A stretch of DNA of 64,000 bases from Riptortus pedestris (taxonomy: Eukaryota > Arthropoda > Insecta > Hemiptera > Alydidae): the NCBI GenBank assembly GCA_019009955.1, contig CM032231.1:112216501-112280500 (forward strand), written 5' to 3'. The translations under genes and the position numbers were made by a program. The notes beneath the pieces were generated by a model. It searched no databases, was not told where the DNA came from, and saw only the letters and a program-made list of their open reading frames with translations. Shown piece after piece: positions 46,501 through 60,400 of this stretch. Within the stretch, counting starts at the first letter, position 1. Every line of letters starts with the position of its first letter.

Positions 46501-47146
46501 CTTGTCATTGAGGTTGCTTCTGAGGAAATTCTCACTTTAATTTGAACCTACTTTAAAAAAGTAAAGGTATATTCAAGACATCATGTAATATCCAGCTATA
46601 TGGCTAATTTATTACACGCTACTTTCATTAGCGGAACCAGATTTCGAGTATAGGCTGGTTGGGGAACACGTTCCAGTTTCTTGATTTCTGTTGCGTTAAT
46701 CTTAGATGTGTGGGGTTTTGTGTTCTGGTATTGCAAAAGAACTTGCTTCTTGTTCAGTAATGCAAGCATATATAGTTGGGTTAGAGCAGCATTTGCTCTG
46801 TCAAGTTTGGGAGAATGAACGTCTGGTAATTGCTTGACCTTCGGGTACAAACTCAAATTAAACTTTATCCTCGAAAACATGACTTTTTTTTCATTGGCTA
46901 CATCAATTATTCTGTATCCTTTCCTAAAGTAGTGCTTCAAAATAGCATGAATTTCCAGGCTTACCTTTCTCAGGTGAAGAATGGATAATTCCTCATCAAA
47001 GTCTTATTTAAGCCTGACAAAATAGTGTTTTTATTTATTTAGGAATTGTACGGTAAAGGTAAATAATGCAGGCTTTGCTTATCAATTAAAGTTGAAATCA
47101 TCAAACACTTAAATTACCCTTGCATATTTACATATATACATACACT

Positions 47147-47190
<44 letters not shown>

Positions 47191-50100
47191 TATAACGTCC
47201 ACCTTTTGCTACTATGGCCAATTGAGACTGGTTACCTACAAATTACTGCCCTTTTCTAGCCAGGGTTGGACTAAGGATTTTATTTAATGAGTTTGTCACT
47301 AAATAAAATCCTATTGCCCAGGCAGCAATCAAACTCGCCACTCTAGGTTTACCATGTGAGATTAAAGCCAACGCTTTAACCCACATGGCTAACCTGAGCC
47401 CCTGTCATTTACTTTTATACTATGACTTAATTGCATTTATTACTCAAAACAAAATATTGGTAAAGTCTTTAGATTTATCTAATGATTTTGCACCCAACAC
47501 TCTACAGTGTAGCAAGGGCTTGAAGTTGCTAATTTCTTTTTCCTTCTCCGTTGAGTAAAATCAATACTGTTTGTGTGTATTCTATTATCTAGGCTTGTTT
47601 TTGACTAAGTATGGCAGCCGGCTACTGAAGCTCAAAACACTTCCAAGAAGTCTATCTCTCTGAGACATTTCTTTGGCAATGAGGGTTCTCTTTTCTCTGT
47701 CTACTCTCCTTTGGATAGAGTTCCTGAGCTTAGTGTTTTTAGCCCCATTTTTATTTATTAAATTGTCACACTTTCATAATGACCTATTTCGAGAACATTG
47801 CTATACTTCTTTCCCATACTTATCCTACCATAGCCTCATTGAACTTGCAGTAATGCTTACATGAAGTAGAAAAGTGGAAAATTGAAGTCAATGACATATG
47901 CATGCTATGCTGTAATTTCTATCACTCTGTTTCCTTTAACGAAACTTCCATCCTTGTCTTCGCAACAGGTCTACCTTGGATTTTTCCTTGACTCAAAACT
48001 AGAAAGGAAGGGATTTGACAAGGAAGAAGAACAGCAATTCACATTTAAAAAAAGACACAGGAAAGAACATTCTACAACATCAATTATGGAATTGACATTT
48101 CTGATAGCTTTGAGTTTATAACTGACATGCCAAGGTGACCAATTATAAACACACATTTTAACTTAACTCTAGACGAAGGATTCCAGAAAATAAGGAAGAA
48201 TCCTCATCTTAACATACACTATAGACACAATTTACTGGGTACATTCGGAAATATAATGTTGTTGAATCAATTAAACAAATAGCATATGGACTGGGCCATA
48301 AAATTATCATAGACCATATATTTGTTAGTTAAAACACATTCATGTACCTGGGAAGATGGTAATGGAAAGCAATAGTGCAAAAGTTCATAATAAAGCCAAA
48401 ACGGTCTGAGAGATCATTTGCTAAGCCCTTCAAAATCTCTCCAATTTAAAACCCGGCAGAGAGAAAACCAATGATTATTACGTATGCCAGTGAAAACAGG
48501 ATTCTTACCAAAAAACAAAGTTATTGAACATTCTATTATTGGGAAATTTATTTTCACTGGCATTAATCAATTGATCTTCTGTCTGGTCTGGCCAGAAATC
48601 CTAATGTGCTTTTTTTTTTCTTTTTTTTTTTTTTACGCCTATAATTAGGTCTTCTGCTAAATCATATGTCTCTAAATGACATAAACTCTAGTACATATTC
48701 ATTTCCATACTTATCCTACTACTAACCAGAAAACTTTATATAACAAAGAAATTAGTCTAGAGATTAGTTTCATAATGGATGTCGACATCTTTTCATTTAC
48801 AGATATGCTTTTCTGGGGCCGAGTGGCTGTGGAAAAACAACATTACTTGGGTGCTTGGCTGGAAGGAAACGCCTTGACTATGGGGAGTTATACTTGGGAA
48901 TTTCTCATTATGGCGAACTTGGTTATATGCCACAGGTAAGTTTTACATTTGGTAATATTGAGTTCCATGTATTTAAATTAAAATTTGCATTCAATCAAGG
49001 TTTTCTAAATAATCAAGGTTAACTAAATCGCATAGTGACATTAACTAAATAATCTAAACAGTGTTTTAAAAAAAAAAAAAAAATAAATAAATAAAACAAT
49101 AAAGGATTCACTTTCCTACTTATAACTTTGACTTTTTAATTCAGACAGTGGGCTCTTTTAATCCTTGCTTTACATATGTTAACGAAAACAAATTCATTAA
49201 GAATTTAAATTAAGAAAAGAAATAGATAACTAATTGATTTCAACAATTCATCATGAAACAGACCCCAAAAAACAGAAATCTCAAAAAATATCTAAAAATT
49301 ATATTTTACAACTTGAAAAATTCCACAACCTATAAACTTTAAAAAAATTAAATGTCAACATTAAAGGTAATTATCCTTAAAAACGAATTAGAAACAACTC
49401 TGAATACATCAGATGCAAACAGTCTGAAATACCTTCACAACTATATATTTTATTAAAATAATAAAAGGAATGGACTGTAACAGTTCTATTTCATAATTTT
49501 ATCTAACTGCGAAGAAATATCTTCCAAGTAAACTATAAAAGCTAATTATTCTGACATATTTTTTTAAAAACTAAACTATTTTTAAAAAGTGACATTTTTG
49601 AAAATATGTCGGTTAAGGATCTGTTAAACAGATATTTTATAAATAAAGAATGGAGGCCTGACTAACTCGTGATTTATTAACCACCTGGGATACATAAATT
49701 TATGATCTCCACTATGGAATTATGTAATACAAGGTGTGTGAGCCCATCCCTTCATAGTATACAATAAAGTGAGATTTGAATTATTAAGTATTTTCACTGA
49801 TTAATATAAATTCTTCAGTGTTAAATACAAATCCTTATAGTAAGAAATAATGTAGTATTTATATAAATTTCCTTTTCATCTTGTATAGGAAACAGCATTA
49901 TTAAAAGAATTGACTATTGAAGAAACGGTCAATTTTTATGGAAAGCTTTTTGGAATGGGACAAGAAGAGATAAAAAAAAGGCTGAAGCATCTGCTAACTT
50001 TCCTTGATCTCCCACCAGCAAACAGACAAATATCAACTTTAAGGTAATTTTATTTTTGAGAATGACAAATCATGCTCAAAGGCTGATAAATTCACTGCAA

Positions 50101-53100
50101 AATTAATGATAAATAATGAATCCATCCAAATTATTAGATTACCCAACAAATCAAAATGACTGAATTGTGTGGAATACTTTTGGACTAACCAACATCCAAG
50201 GTTGTTGCTCAAAAAAATCACACTTTGTACCGACTCTTCCAATTCATTGCTCTCTATGAACTACAGTTTATAGTTCACACATGATTGTGCCCCAATTGTT
50301 TTCAGAAATATACCAACTTTGCTACAAAAAAATGACTATGTTGTGGCTACCTGGACATGAAAGTATTTCACACCTTACATTTCTTGACACTTTAAAAAAA
50401 GAAGCCACTAACTGAAATATTATTGACTCGCTATCACAGGACATCTGTATTACTTCACACTTCCTCATTATTGTTGATCGATAGGCACATTGGGCAGAGT
50501 CTTCTAATCATTTTCATCGTGAGATGAAGGAGATTGTCAAAGTATGGTGTTTAGATCTTATGAAAAGCCGAAATGAGGTAGCACTGACTCGATTGTGAAT
50601 CGAACACACTTTCCTTCTTAATGACTAGACAAGACTAACCTACCGATAGCTACTGTAACCCACTACTCACTGTGAAACACATACTTATAAAATGTAGACA
50701 AAGAGAGCATTTGGACTTACCTCATGACTTCCATTCACTACTCACTAGGGGTACCCCTCACATCCATGCTTTAATTAAATATTTGTGTCAAATTCATTTG
50801 TATGAAAAATTATAGCATGAGGTTTTCCTTAAATTTTAAACTATAGTGATTAATTTTCTTAATATATTTCTGATTTGATGTTTTTAATTTATTGTAATGG
50901 TTCTTTTTTTAGCTTCCTTTTTTATTTCTTCATTCCTATTAATTATATTTTTGTTATATGCTATTGATTGTACAATTGAGTTAATTCCTTAATTTGAGGA
51001 TCCCAACAAATAAATAACATTTTTTTAATACCACTTAAATGATCCACTTTTGAATTTGTTTTTAAGAAAAACAATCATGAAATGTTATTCCTTGGTAGTA
51101 GTATTTTAAAGTAGTTATTTGGTTTTTAAAATTGGTTTAATATTTTATATATTTTATCTATATTTATGGGGGCTCAGGTTAGCCATGTGAGTTTAAGTGT
51201 TGGCCTTAATCTCACATGGTAAACCTAGAGTGGTGAGTTCGATTCCCGCCTGGGCAACAGGAATTTATTTAGTGACGGAATTCATTAAATAAAATCCTTA
51301 GTCCCACCCTGGTTAGAAATGGGTGGTAACCTGTAGGTAACCCGTCCCAAATAGCTTTAGTTGCAAAAAATGGACGTTAGTATAAATAAATATCTATCTT
51401 TAGAAGAAAACATAATTTTCTTTCTAACATAAGAAAAAGTCTCTCATCTGCTGTAATACAGTTGTACATTTTGTTCTCTATTTTTCGCAAAATTATCTTT
51501 CATTAGAACAATATTTCGGGCTGAAATATTTTTCTTAATGGATGTTATTCTTCATGAAGTTCCATTTTCTCTATTTTAAAAATTTTTGATCAACGAACAC
51601 CATAATTTCAGTGGAGGACAACAAAGGCGAGTGTCATTAGGTGTGACTCTTTTTCATGACCCAAAACTCTTAATTTTGGATGAGCCGACTGTGGGAGTTG
51701 ATCCTCTTTTGAATGACAAGTAAGTTATGATTTTATAATTGCCGATGTTAAGCTTATATTATAAAAAATAATCTTGTACCAAAATACACTAAATTTATCT
51801 GTACTTATAGAATTTGGAGATTTTTAAGAGAATTGATCAAAGAAGGAAACAGAACTATAATGCTTACAACACATTACATTGAAGAAGCTAGACAAGCCAA
51901 CAAGGTAAATCATTCACAATATTTATGTACAAGCGCACATCTTATAATTTTGGATTCTGTTTAAGTAAGCAATTTTAAATCAAGCTCTATGAATAGTTTA
52001 ATTAATTATCTTTTTCTGGCCAACTTGGCATACTCATTATATAAAGACGGTATAAAATATTAATAGGTCAACGGATGAAATTAAATATACATATTGGAAT
52101 TAGATTTTAAATTAATTATCTTACCTATTTCCTTTCCACTTTATTTTATTATACATGCATTATCATATTGTTCATTTAGGCAACACAATGTATACAAAAG
52201 TAGTGTTCTCTGTAAATTTTAAATTGTTCAAAATTAAATTTTAAATTATTCTCTGGTTAGCAATGTGAGTCGAGCTAAAGCATTGGCCTTAATCTTACAT
52301 GGTAAACCTAGAGTGGCGAATTCAATTTATTTATTACAGTTGGCAATAGGAATTTATTTAGTAACATTAAATAAAATCCTTAGTCCCACCCTGGCTAGAA
52401 AAGAGTGATAACCTGTAGATAATCTGTCCTAATTAGCCGTAGTAGCAAAAAGTTTACATTAACTAATAAATAAATAAAATTATTCACAAATGATTTATTA
52501 TATCAAAAAGATATACACACAAAACACAGCTTTAATATTTTAATTTATGAAACTTATATATTTGAGTTAAATAGTCACTGGTTAATGTCTGTTGTTGGTT
52601 GCCTGAGATAAATTTGTTGTAATAATTAATTTTCTTAGTTATTTTGGAATTTAGTATTAAAATAGAAATAACAATCATTCAATGTATTTTCAAATTCTGC
52701 TGTCCACTCCTTATTTATAATATTTTGTTTGTTTTTATGCAGCTGGGAATGATGAGGGAAGGAGTTCTTCTGGCAGAAGGAGCTCCTGAAAAAGTACTAA
52801 CCGATTTCAGTTGCTCCAAATTGGAAGAAGTGTTTTTGTTGCTCAGTAAGAAACAAGAATTTAATACGACAAAAACAAATGAAAAGGTATGGAATGGAAC
52901 TTTAAAAGAAACCTAAACTATTTATAAATATTAGTTCCTAAATAATATTAGTAAACACATTAGAAAAGCAACAAATATAAAAGAATGCATGAGGAAGATC
53001 TACTACTAGAATTGAAACAAATAGTGCAAGGTGTTGCTCGAAGGCAGTAAAATTTAGTCGGTTAGGGTTATCTTTGACGTTTCTGCAACCCTTAGAATGG

Positions 53101-56100
53101 ATGAACTTATCTGGACTTGGTTAATATATTGTTACGTTTATTACAAAAATAATATAGGATGTTTATTAGAGTTCTTTTGGATTGCAAAACCTTTCTCTAG
53201 CCATATGACTAGTATGACATTGGTGGAGAATAAAATGCCAGGGTTAGTACGAGAAGACCTTGTTAATCATGGCTCATGGAAGTCTAAGAAAATATTTAAA
53301 TATTCTTTACCAATGTATCCCAAACCTTATCCACCCTAAAACAGAATGCCTTTACATCATTTAATCCCTTCCTCAGTGCCAGAATCTGCCTGGACCTGGC
53401 TAAAAATGAGGAATGGTATGTTCCACAGTCAGCTTCCTTTTATTTTTGTTTATTTGAATCATAATGGGGGTATTTGATACTCAACAAAATGTGGTTTCTT
53501 TGGGTCATACAACTATGAGTTTCAACATCCTCCAAGTTATGGCCCTTATCCAACTTTACTTTACTTTGTGTATCTCCTTTTGTGGAAATATAATGGTCAT
53601 TACCTTCATATCCTTGAGTGCAGGAAACTTTAAAGTTCATATACCACTACCATGTGTAAGTTCATGTTTGATTTTCTCTGTGGTTGTTGGTCTATTGCAT
53701 TCTTCCATGCTTATCTGGGTATTGAAGTTATCATACTTTGGCATCTTATTGCATGTCTTGGCCAGACCGGCATAAAAGGTTTCTTTCTCTCCCGCTGTTT
53801 TCCACAATCAAACTTCCACTTTTGATTAGGCTTTGGACAGTCCGCAAATGTGATTCTAATTCTCTTAGAACACCACATGGATCAATAGCACCCACCTCCT
53901 AGCTGGAGCCCTGACTATTTGAACATAAAAGTATACCAAAGAGGATTGTGTGGGGGTCTGCACAAAGGGTAATTAGCATATTTAGTTCTTATATTGGAAA
54001 GGTTTTAAAAAAAAAAAAAATTTATTCAGCTGTTTCTGATCCATAATCTTGATGTAATATATAATCAATAGACTTACCTCATGGTAGTTACTGATGTTTC
54101 AAGAACAATTCATTGTTATGTTATATGTTTCAGGTGCCACAGTTGAAAGAGTCTTTGCCAAAACATCCCAAACCACCCTCAAAGGGAAAGGAACGTTTCT
54201 CACTCAACCGTCTCATTGCACTTATATTTAAAACAATATACTATTATAGAGGAAATCTGAGGTAATTATTTTTTTTAAATAGATGTGTTTTGTAATATTC
54301 TTTGCAATTAGTAATTTTTTTTTTCCTGAGAGAGTCTAACATTTTTTTTTTTATGTTCCTTAGGTTATTCTTTTTTATGCTCTTCTTACCAATTGTTTTG
54401 TGTATACTGTTTAATTATACAATTGGTCGTGATCCAGTAAATTTAAGCTTTGGAGTAATTAATGAAGAATTATTGAATAGCATTGACGGCTGCCAGCCCA
54501 AGTTCAACTGCTCTTGGTCTCTTCCAGTATCCTGCCACTATATCGAACAAATACATAAGAAAAAAATAAGCATTGTTAGTAAAATTAACTTTTTTCTTTT
54601 CTTTTTGTAATATTGAATTGTGAGCTTTTGTTGATAATTCTAAGCTGTATGATTCTAAAACATTATTGAGTGAAATTCTTGATTTCTTTTCAAAATATGT
54701 GATTTTAAATAGTAATATTCTGTCCCATTACTATTTATTTTTGAAGAATTAAGGTACTCCTTCTATGTTTTAAGTGTTTCCTCACATAAATCAAAGAATT
54801 CATATATAAGGTTAGTCAAAAATGTTTTTATCACATCTCAAAATTTGTCTAGTATACAAATTTATTCATTTTCTCAAAACTGTAAAGGGCCTTGGGTTAG
54901 CCGTGTGAGTTAAGGCATTGGTCTTGATAAACTTGGTAAACCTATAGCTGTGTATCTGAATCCCACATGGGCAATAGGAATTTATTTAGTGATACACTCA
55001 TTAAATAAAATCCTTAGTTCCTCTTCGGAAAAGGGTGTTAACCTTTAGATAACCCATCTCGATTAGCCATACTTGCATAATTCGGATGTAAATAAAATAA
55101 AAAATTTCTATTTTAAAAAAAATTCAATGTTGAGCCTCCTTCTTTACCATACTTATTATAACTCCTACATCCTGGGATATGTTTTTCTCATTAGCAAATG
55201 CTGGAAATAAATCCAATAATGACTATGAGTTTACCCATCCCTCTACTATAATTTTACATTGGGACATACTTAGCTCAGAGTCATGAAACTGGACTCATAA
55301 TTAGAATAATCTGAGTTTTACTACATTTTCTTAAGGTGTTCAATTAATAGGTCAATTTGAAAGATTTATTGTATGTTTTCCACCTGTTCCTTCACTGAAT
55401 ATAGTAAGAAAATTAGCGAGAAACATATTTAAAAAGTAGCATATATTGGATGGGCAATGATCTATTAATATATTTTACATTACTAAGTTATGGTTACTTT
55501 AATTTACATCAGCAAATTAAAATTATCATAGGATTGATTTAACAAAGTAACCTTCAATGAGGGTGATAGTATCTCCCTGCTCTCCCTGAATTATTGTTAC
55601 ACTGAAGAAAGATGACAAACTTCAGAATCCAAAATTTACTTATCATTTGGATTAATTGATTAATTCTTTTACCCATTGCACAACTATCCTAAGCATATTT
55701 CCATGAAATACTTTTTTTGAATTGACTGAATTATTTGAGCTTTAACATTTAGTGTATTTATATATTTATCTCTAATTTCAGAAAATGTATGATAATATTA
55801 TAAGTGCCAAAAAAGGTGTATTAAAAAATGAAATTTGGGGATTTCTGCACATACCTGAAAACTACACAAAGTCATTGGAAATGAGACTTTGGCTTAATAT
55901 GAATGCACAGGATAATATTATTGAATTTAGTTCAGTCAATGTTTGGATGGATGAATCAAGTAAGTTTATTTTAAATGTAACACTACATATTAATAAAAAC
56001 TTCATCCTTTATAAATCTCAATAGCATTGCTATAAGATAAATCTGGTGAAATTGGAAATATTGATCGATAACACACAATATAAATTATTGGAAAATATTA

Positions 56101-57393
56101 ACATTCTCCAGAGATGACATCAGCCCCAAAAGCAAGGGCAGGGGTGGAGCTAATGGTAATGCAATGTAAGTTGCTCGAATTGGTTTCAATTGTAATCTAA
56201 ATCCTTTTAAAATTAACTTACATGACTAACCTGCCCCACCATCTTGTATAATTATACACACATGTAGGTTGTTTATCATACTAGTCTCTTTTTAACTTCC
56301 ACATCATATCACTGTTCCAGAAGAACAATGCCGTAACTGCAATTGTGTGACTCATTGAAATTTAAAGCTTAATGATATCACAAAGCCTTAAAGCTTATGA
56401 TGGAACAATGATGTGATTGAGCTTCATATTTAGCAGAAAAGAAAAAAAAAATTTATAAAACAAGTTTTTGTACTATAAAACAAGGGAAAGTATTGGGGGA
56501 ACAATGACTTAATTGATTAAGGTTCAAAATTAGTTGAAAGTTAATAATGATTTATTTGAAGTCTGTTAATATGAAAGTAAAGAATAGGTGCTAAGCATAG
56601 ACCCCTCTCACTATTTTCTGTCACTTAATTAATTTTTATTGTTAGTATTTCAAATTTGGACCTGCTCCGATTAGCCTCAGTTGCAAAAGGTGGATGTTAC
56701 TAAATATTTAGTTTTATCCTGATTACAAAAAGTATGGTAACCTGTAGATAACCCGCCCCAATTAGCCTCAGTAACATAAGGTGGACTTTAATTAATAAAA
56801 ATAACAAATACTTCACACAAAAAATAGAAACTCAATGTTTTCAGAAAACTGAATTATTAAAATTCAAATTAATTAATAATAGTTAAGTAATATTGTTAGT
56901 ACTAATACACTATACTCTGGTAACAATACCCAAAATTTATTAGAATTATAATATTAAAAAGTCTGTCACGCAGGGGCGGCATAAACTAAGCAGATTTCCC
57001 ACAGGAAGTTATACAATAGAGAATTCTCCATGCGTGACCCAAACAGTTACGGAAACGGCCGAACAAGCTTTTGGGGGAAACTCATTCGTCCGTTATCGGC
57101 CCACATTTAATAAAAATGCAAATATCTCGGTTAATATTCGAGATAGGAATAAATGTGTGGAAAATTATTTATAGTAAATTTAATTTGCAATAAGATTGGT
57201 TCTATACAATTTTTTGAACCGACGGTAATGGAGATATTTCGAATTTTCGAAAATCCCCCCTCTAAACCCCCCTCCCATTGGTCCGATTTCAGCCATTAAC
57301 GAGCTTGATCTGTATTTTTGCATAAAACGTTTAAATATCGAGTTTGGTAATGATCAAACAAAAATTGCGGCAGCGCTAGAGCGTAACAGACAA

Positions 57394-57438
<45 letters not shown>

Positions 57439-60400
57439 TATATATATAAATTTGAACAGACCTGATTTTCATCATCTCCTGGGTAGGATTGACGGACATT
57501 TGAAAAAAAATTTTGAAAATGGCGTCATGAGTATGACCTCAAAAGAAATATTATAGAGAAGGGAGAAAAAATATTTTTGCAGCTGGTCCCTTGTGCAGAA
57601 AACAGTTATGCCTCTGAGTACCAGCATGATAATATAAGTTTTTCAAAGCACTATGTCTATTGCTTAGATTATAACAATGTTTTTATCTAATCATTTAATT
57701 AGTATGACAAAGGTAGGCTAAATTGTTTATAACCCAAGTTATGACACATTTCAATCTGTCTGCATTTGTCTGAATTATGAAATTAAGATGTCCCTTCTTT
57801 GACTTCCTGAATGTTGAATTTTTGCCCCATAGTGTTTTGTTAAATGTTATTCACAACTGAATTAAAGTTTCATTTTTCTATATTTGTTTTATTTTTTGCA
57901 GATCAGTATATTGGGAACTTTTTAAAATATGATTTGTATACTGCTTATGAGAAATTTCTAGAAAGCCTTTATGAGGAGTGCGACTGGCCAGTTCAAGCTG
58001 CTCGAATACCAATAAATGTAAGATAAATAACCAAATGCTACATATACTACTTACACTTTGAAACATACTACCTATACATTTGGTACTTCTTTCACTGGTT
58101 GCATGGTAGTTTTTTTTCTGTTTATTATTATTTGAAATCTACAATAAATAATTACCTGTCTGCCAGGCTTCTACAATTATGGATATCCAGTCTCCAAAGT
58201 CCTCCTCCTAGTCATTAATCCACAATTATTCCTGGGCCTACTTGTTAATGGTGTATAATATACAATAGCATCTTCTTGGGCTCTCTTACATTTTCCATTT
58301 TTTCAACATGTCCCAAACACCACAGTCTTCTAGAAAATTGGTTCATCATAGAATTTCATTACTTCCTGATTTCCTGGCTTCTAATGAGCTATCTTTGCTG
58401 CCACTTCATGACTCTACATGTTTTTAGGAAGGTTTTCCCCCCTCTACTAGCACTCCTCTCTAGCTTTTTTTTTTTTTGTGAGAGTCCCCACCTCATTTCA
58501 GAACAACCATGGATCTTATTACTAACTTATATTATCAGTTTTACTTTCTGAGAGAGTTCCTTGAATCAAAGTTTTATATTATACTTAGAAGCATGTGGCT
58601 CCTGCAACCGTTCTAGCTCTAACACCCAATTCAAGTATTCTTAAGTGGTATTCCACTCTCTCTTTCCATGCCTCTCAAATACATAAATGATGTACAAGTA
58701 TGACTGTGCTTCCCGAAGAGCTATCTGCTTTATCTAGATAATCTTCAGTTCTTGTAGACCTTAAGTTCTCCAAAACTGTGATAGTTCTAGTCATATTAAT
58801 TCATCATCATACCATATTCCCTGTATTTGTATAAGGAACGAACTGGATTATTTTTTATTCCATGGATTTTAATAGCATCAGTGGTAATGGGCATTCTGCC
58901 CTGAGACCTATATTAACCACAAAGCTATCTAAGACATGCACCCTAGTTTTGACAATACAGAAAATTGTTTCCATTCGTGTTTAATCCACCATTAATGAAT
59001 TTGCTAAGAATTTCCAGAAAATGCAAAACCCTCAGTAATTTCAACCTATCTATACTGCCATAAGCCATTATTTTTTTTCCCGGGTAGTATGTATTTCTAT
59101 TTATTTTCTTTTATTCGTATTCTATAAATCTGCTTTTTCATTCACTAAAATTTTAATATTGCCTATTAAGAACTTAGTTTTATTAAAATAAACATATTGA
59201 AACTTTTTCACTAATTTTACTGTTATATTTTTAGTACAAAGAAGCAATTTATGGAACGCACTACCCTAATTTTAATGAGTTTGCATTCCCATGTGCTATA
59301 TTACTGTAAGTATTAAAAATGTCTAGTTTTTATGGAATTGGGTTTAGATTCTATAATATAAGTGTTAAAAAATATGTCAAAGCGTATTGTAATATATCTA
59401 AATCTAATATCCATTAATTAATCGTGTATGGAATTGATTGATGCTACAAAACAAAATTCACTGAGTAATAAGATGGAGGTGCCCTGGGAAAAATTGCACA
59501 TTGTTTTCATTTATATTTTTATTTTTTGCTAACACAAGTTTTTGTTAGGTTCTTACAGAGCCTAACAAAAGTGTTCAGAAATGCCTATTTTCTATGCAAC
59601 TCATTTTTCATAATTAGTATTTATTCTCCTCTATTTATAACTAATTTTTAAACATCATTTTAGGTTTTCATTTTATTTACCCATGATGATGGTTACAGCT
59701 TCCCTTTTGTCAGAAAAACGAGATGGACTTTTGGAAAGAAGTTTTGTTTCTGGTAAGTTAAAAATGACATAGGTATTGAAATGCATGTGCATTATAATTG
59801 TTAAGAAGTATAAGGAGGCAAAAGATTGAAATGACTATAAAAATTGAATAAATGAAATTGAGTGATTGCTTTCATAAATATTATGAGATTGTAGATGAAT
59901 CTAGGCACTAGATTGTGGCTACCTGTTGTTTGATTTTCATCAGTTTTTTTTTTATAGTGAGTGTATTTCAATTGATTTTCCCTTCTTTATTTTCCATTTA
60001 ATAAGTGCTCCTAGTGAGTTCATTCTAGTTTCAATATCCATATAAAATGTCTGTTATGAAGGGGCTCTGTAAACTATGCAGATTTCCCGTGCTATGCAGT
60101 GATTAACAAGTGACCTCATTTTCATCTTCTATAATCTATTCTTCCCTTAGTATGAACCCTTCCTAAGTAAATAAGACTCAAATTTTTGCTTGACAAGAGG
60201 TGGTGGTGGTTTTAAAAGCCTATATATGTTTCTAATACAAGAGAAATAGAGAGTAAAATTTGATGACATCTGTTTTTTGCATGAGGGAAATCTGCCTAGA
60301 TTATCCAGCACCTGTGTGGATGTTTGTAATATTTTTGCATTATTTTGCATATTATAGAAATTTTGTACTTTTTCAGGAGTGACAGTGAGTGAAACATTCA

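Larger units (their letters stand above)
35286..48802 (+). other. Intron 1 of the ABCH gene, 13.5 kb
   Basis: Splits codon 55 just before Walker A. It contains about ten HINE-family copies and pieces, two SINE copies, a palindromic MITE, an RTE-like repeat and (TA)n arrays, listed separately. No other exon of this gene was recognised; a minus-strand open frame lies near its right end. Confidence 0.8.

Noticed and set aside
51236..51251. Functional tRNA gene suggested by B-box-like sequence
   Set aside because: No cloverleaf could be drawn with a proper acceptor stem; it is the SINE head, repeated elsewhere.
53097..53775. Two open frames in intron 6
   Set aside because: No splice signals in frame with the transporter and no family; adding them would break the ABC protein.
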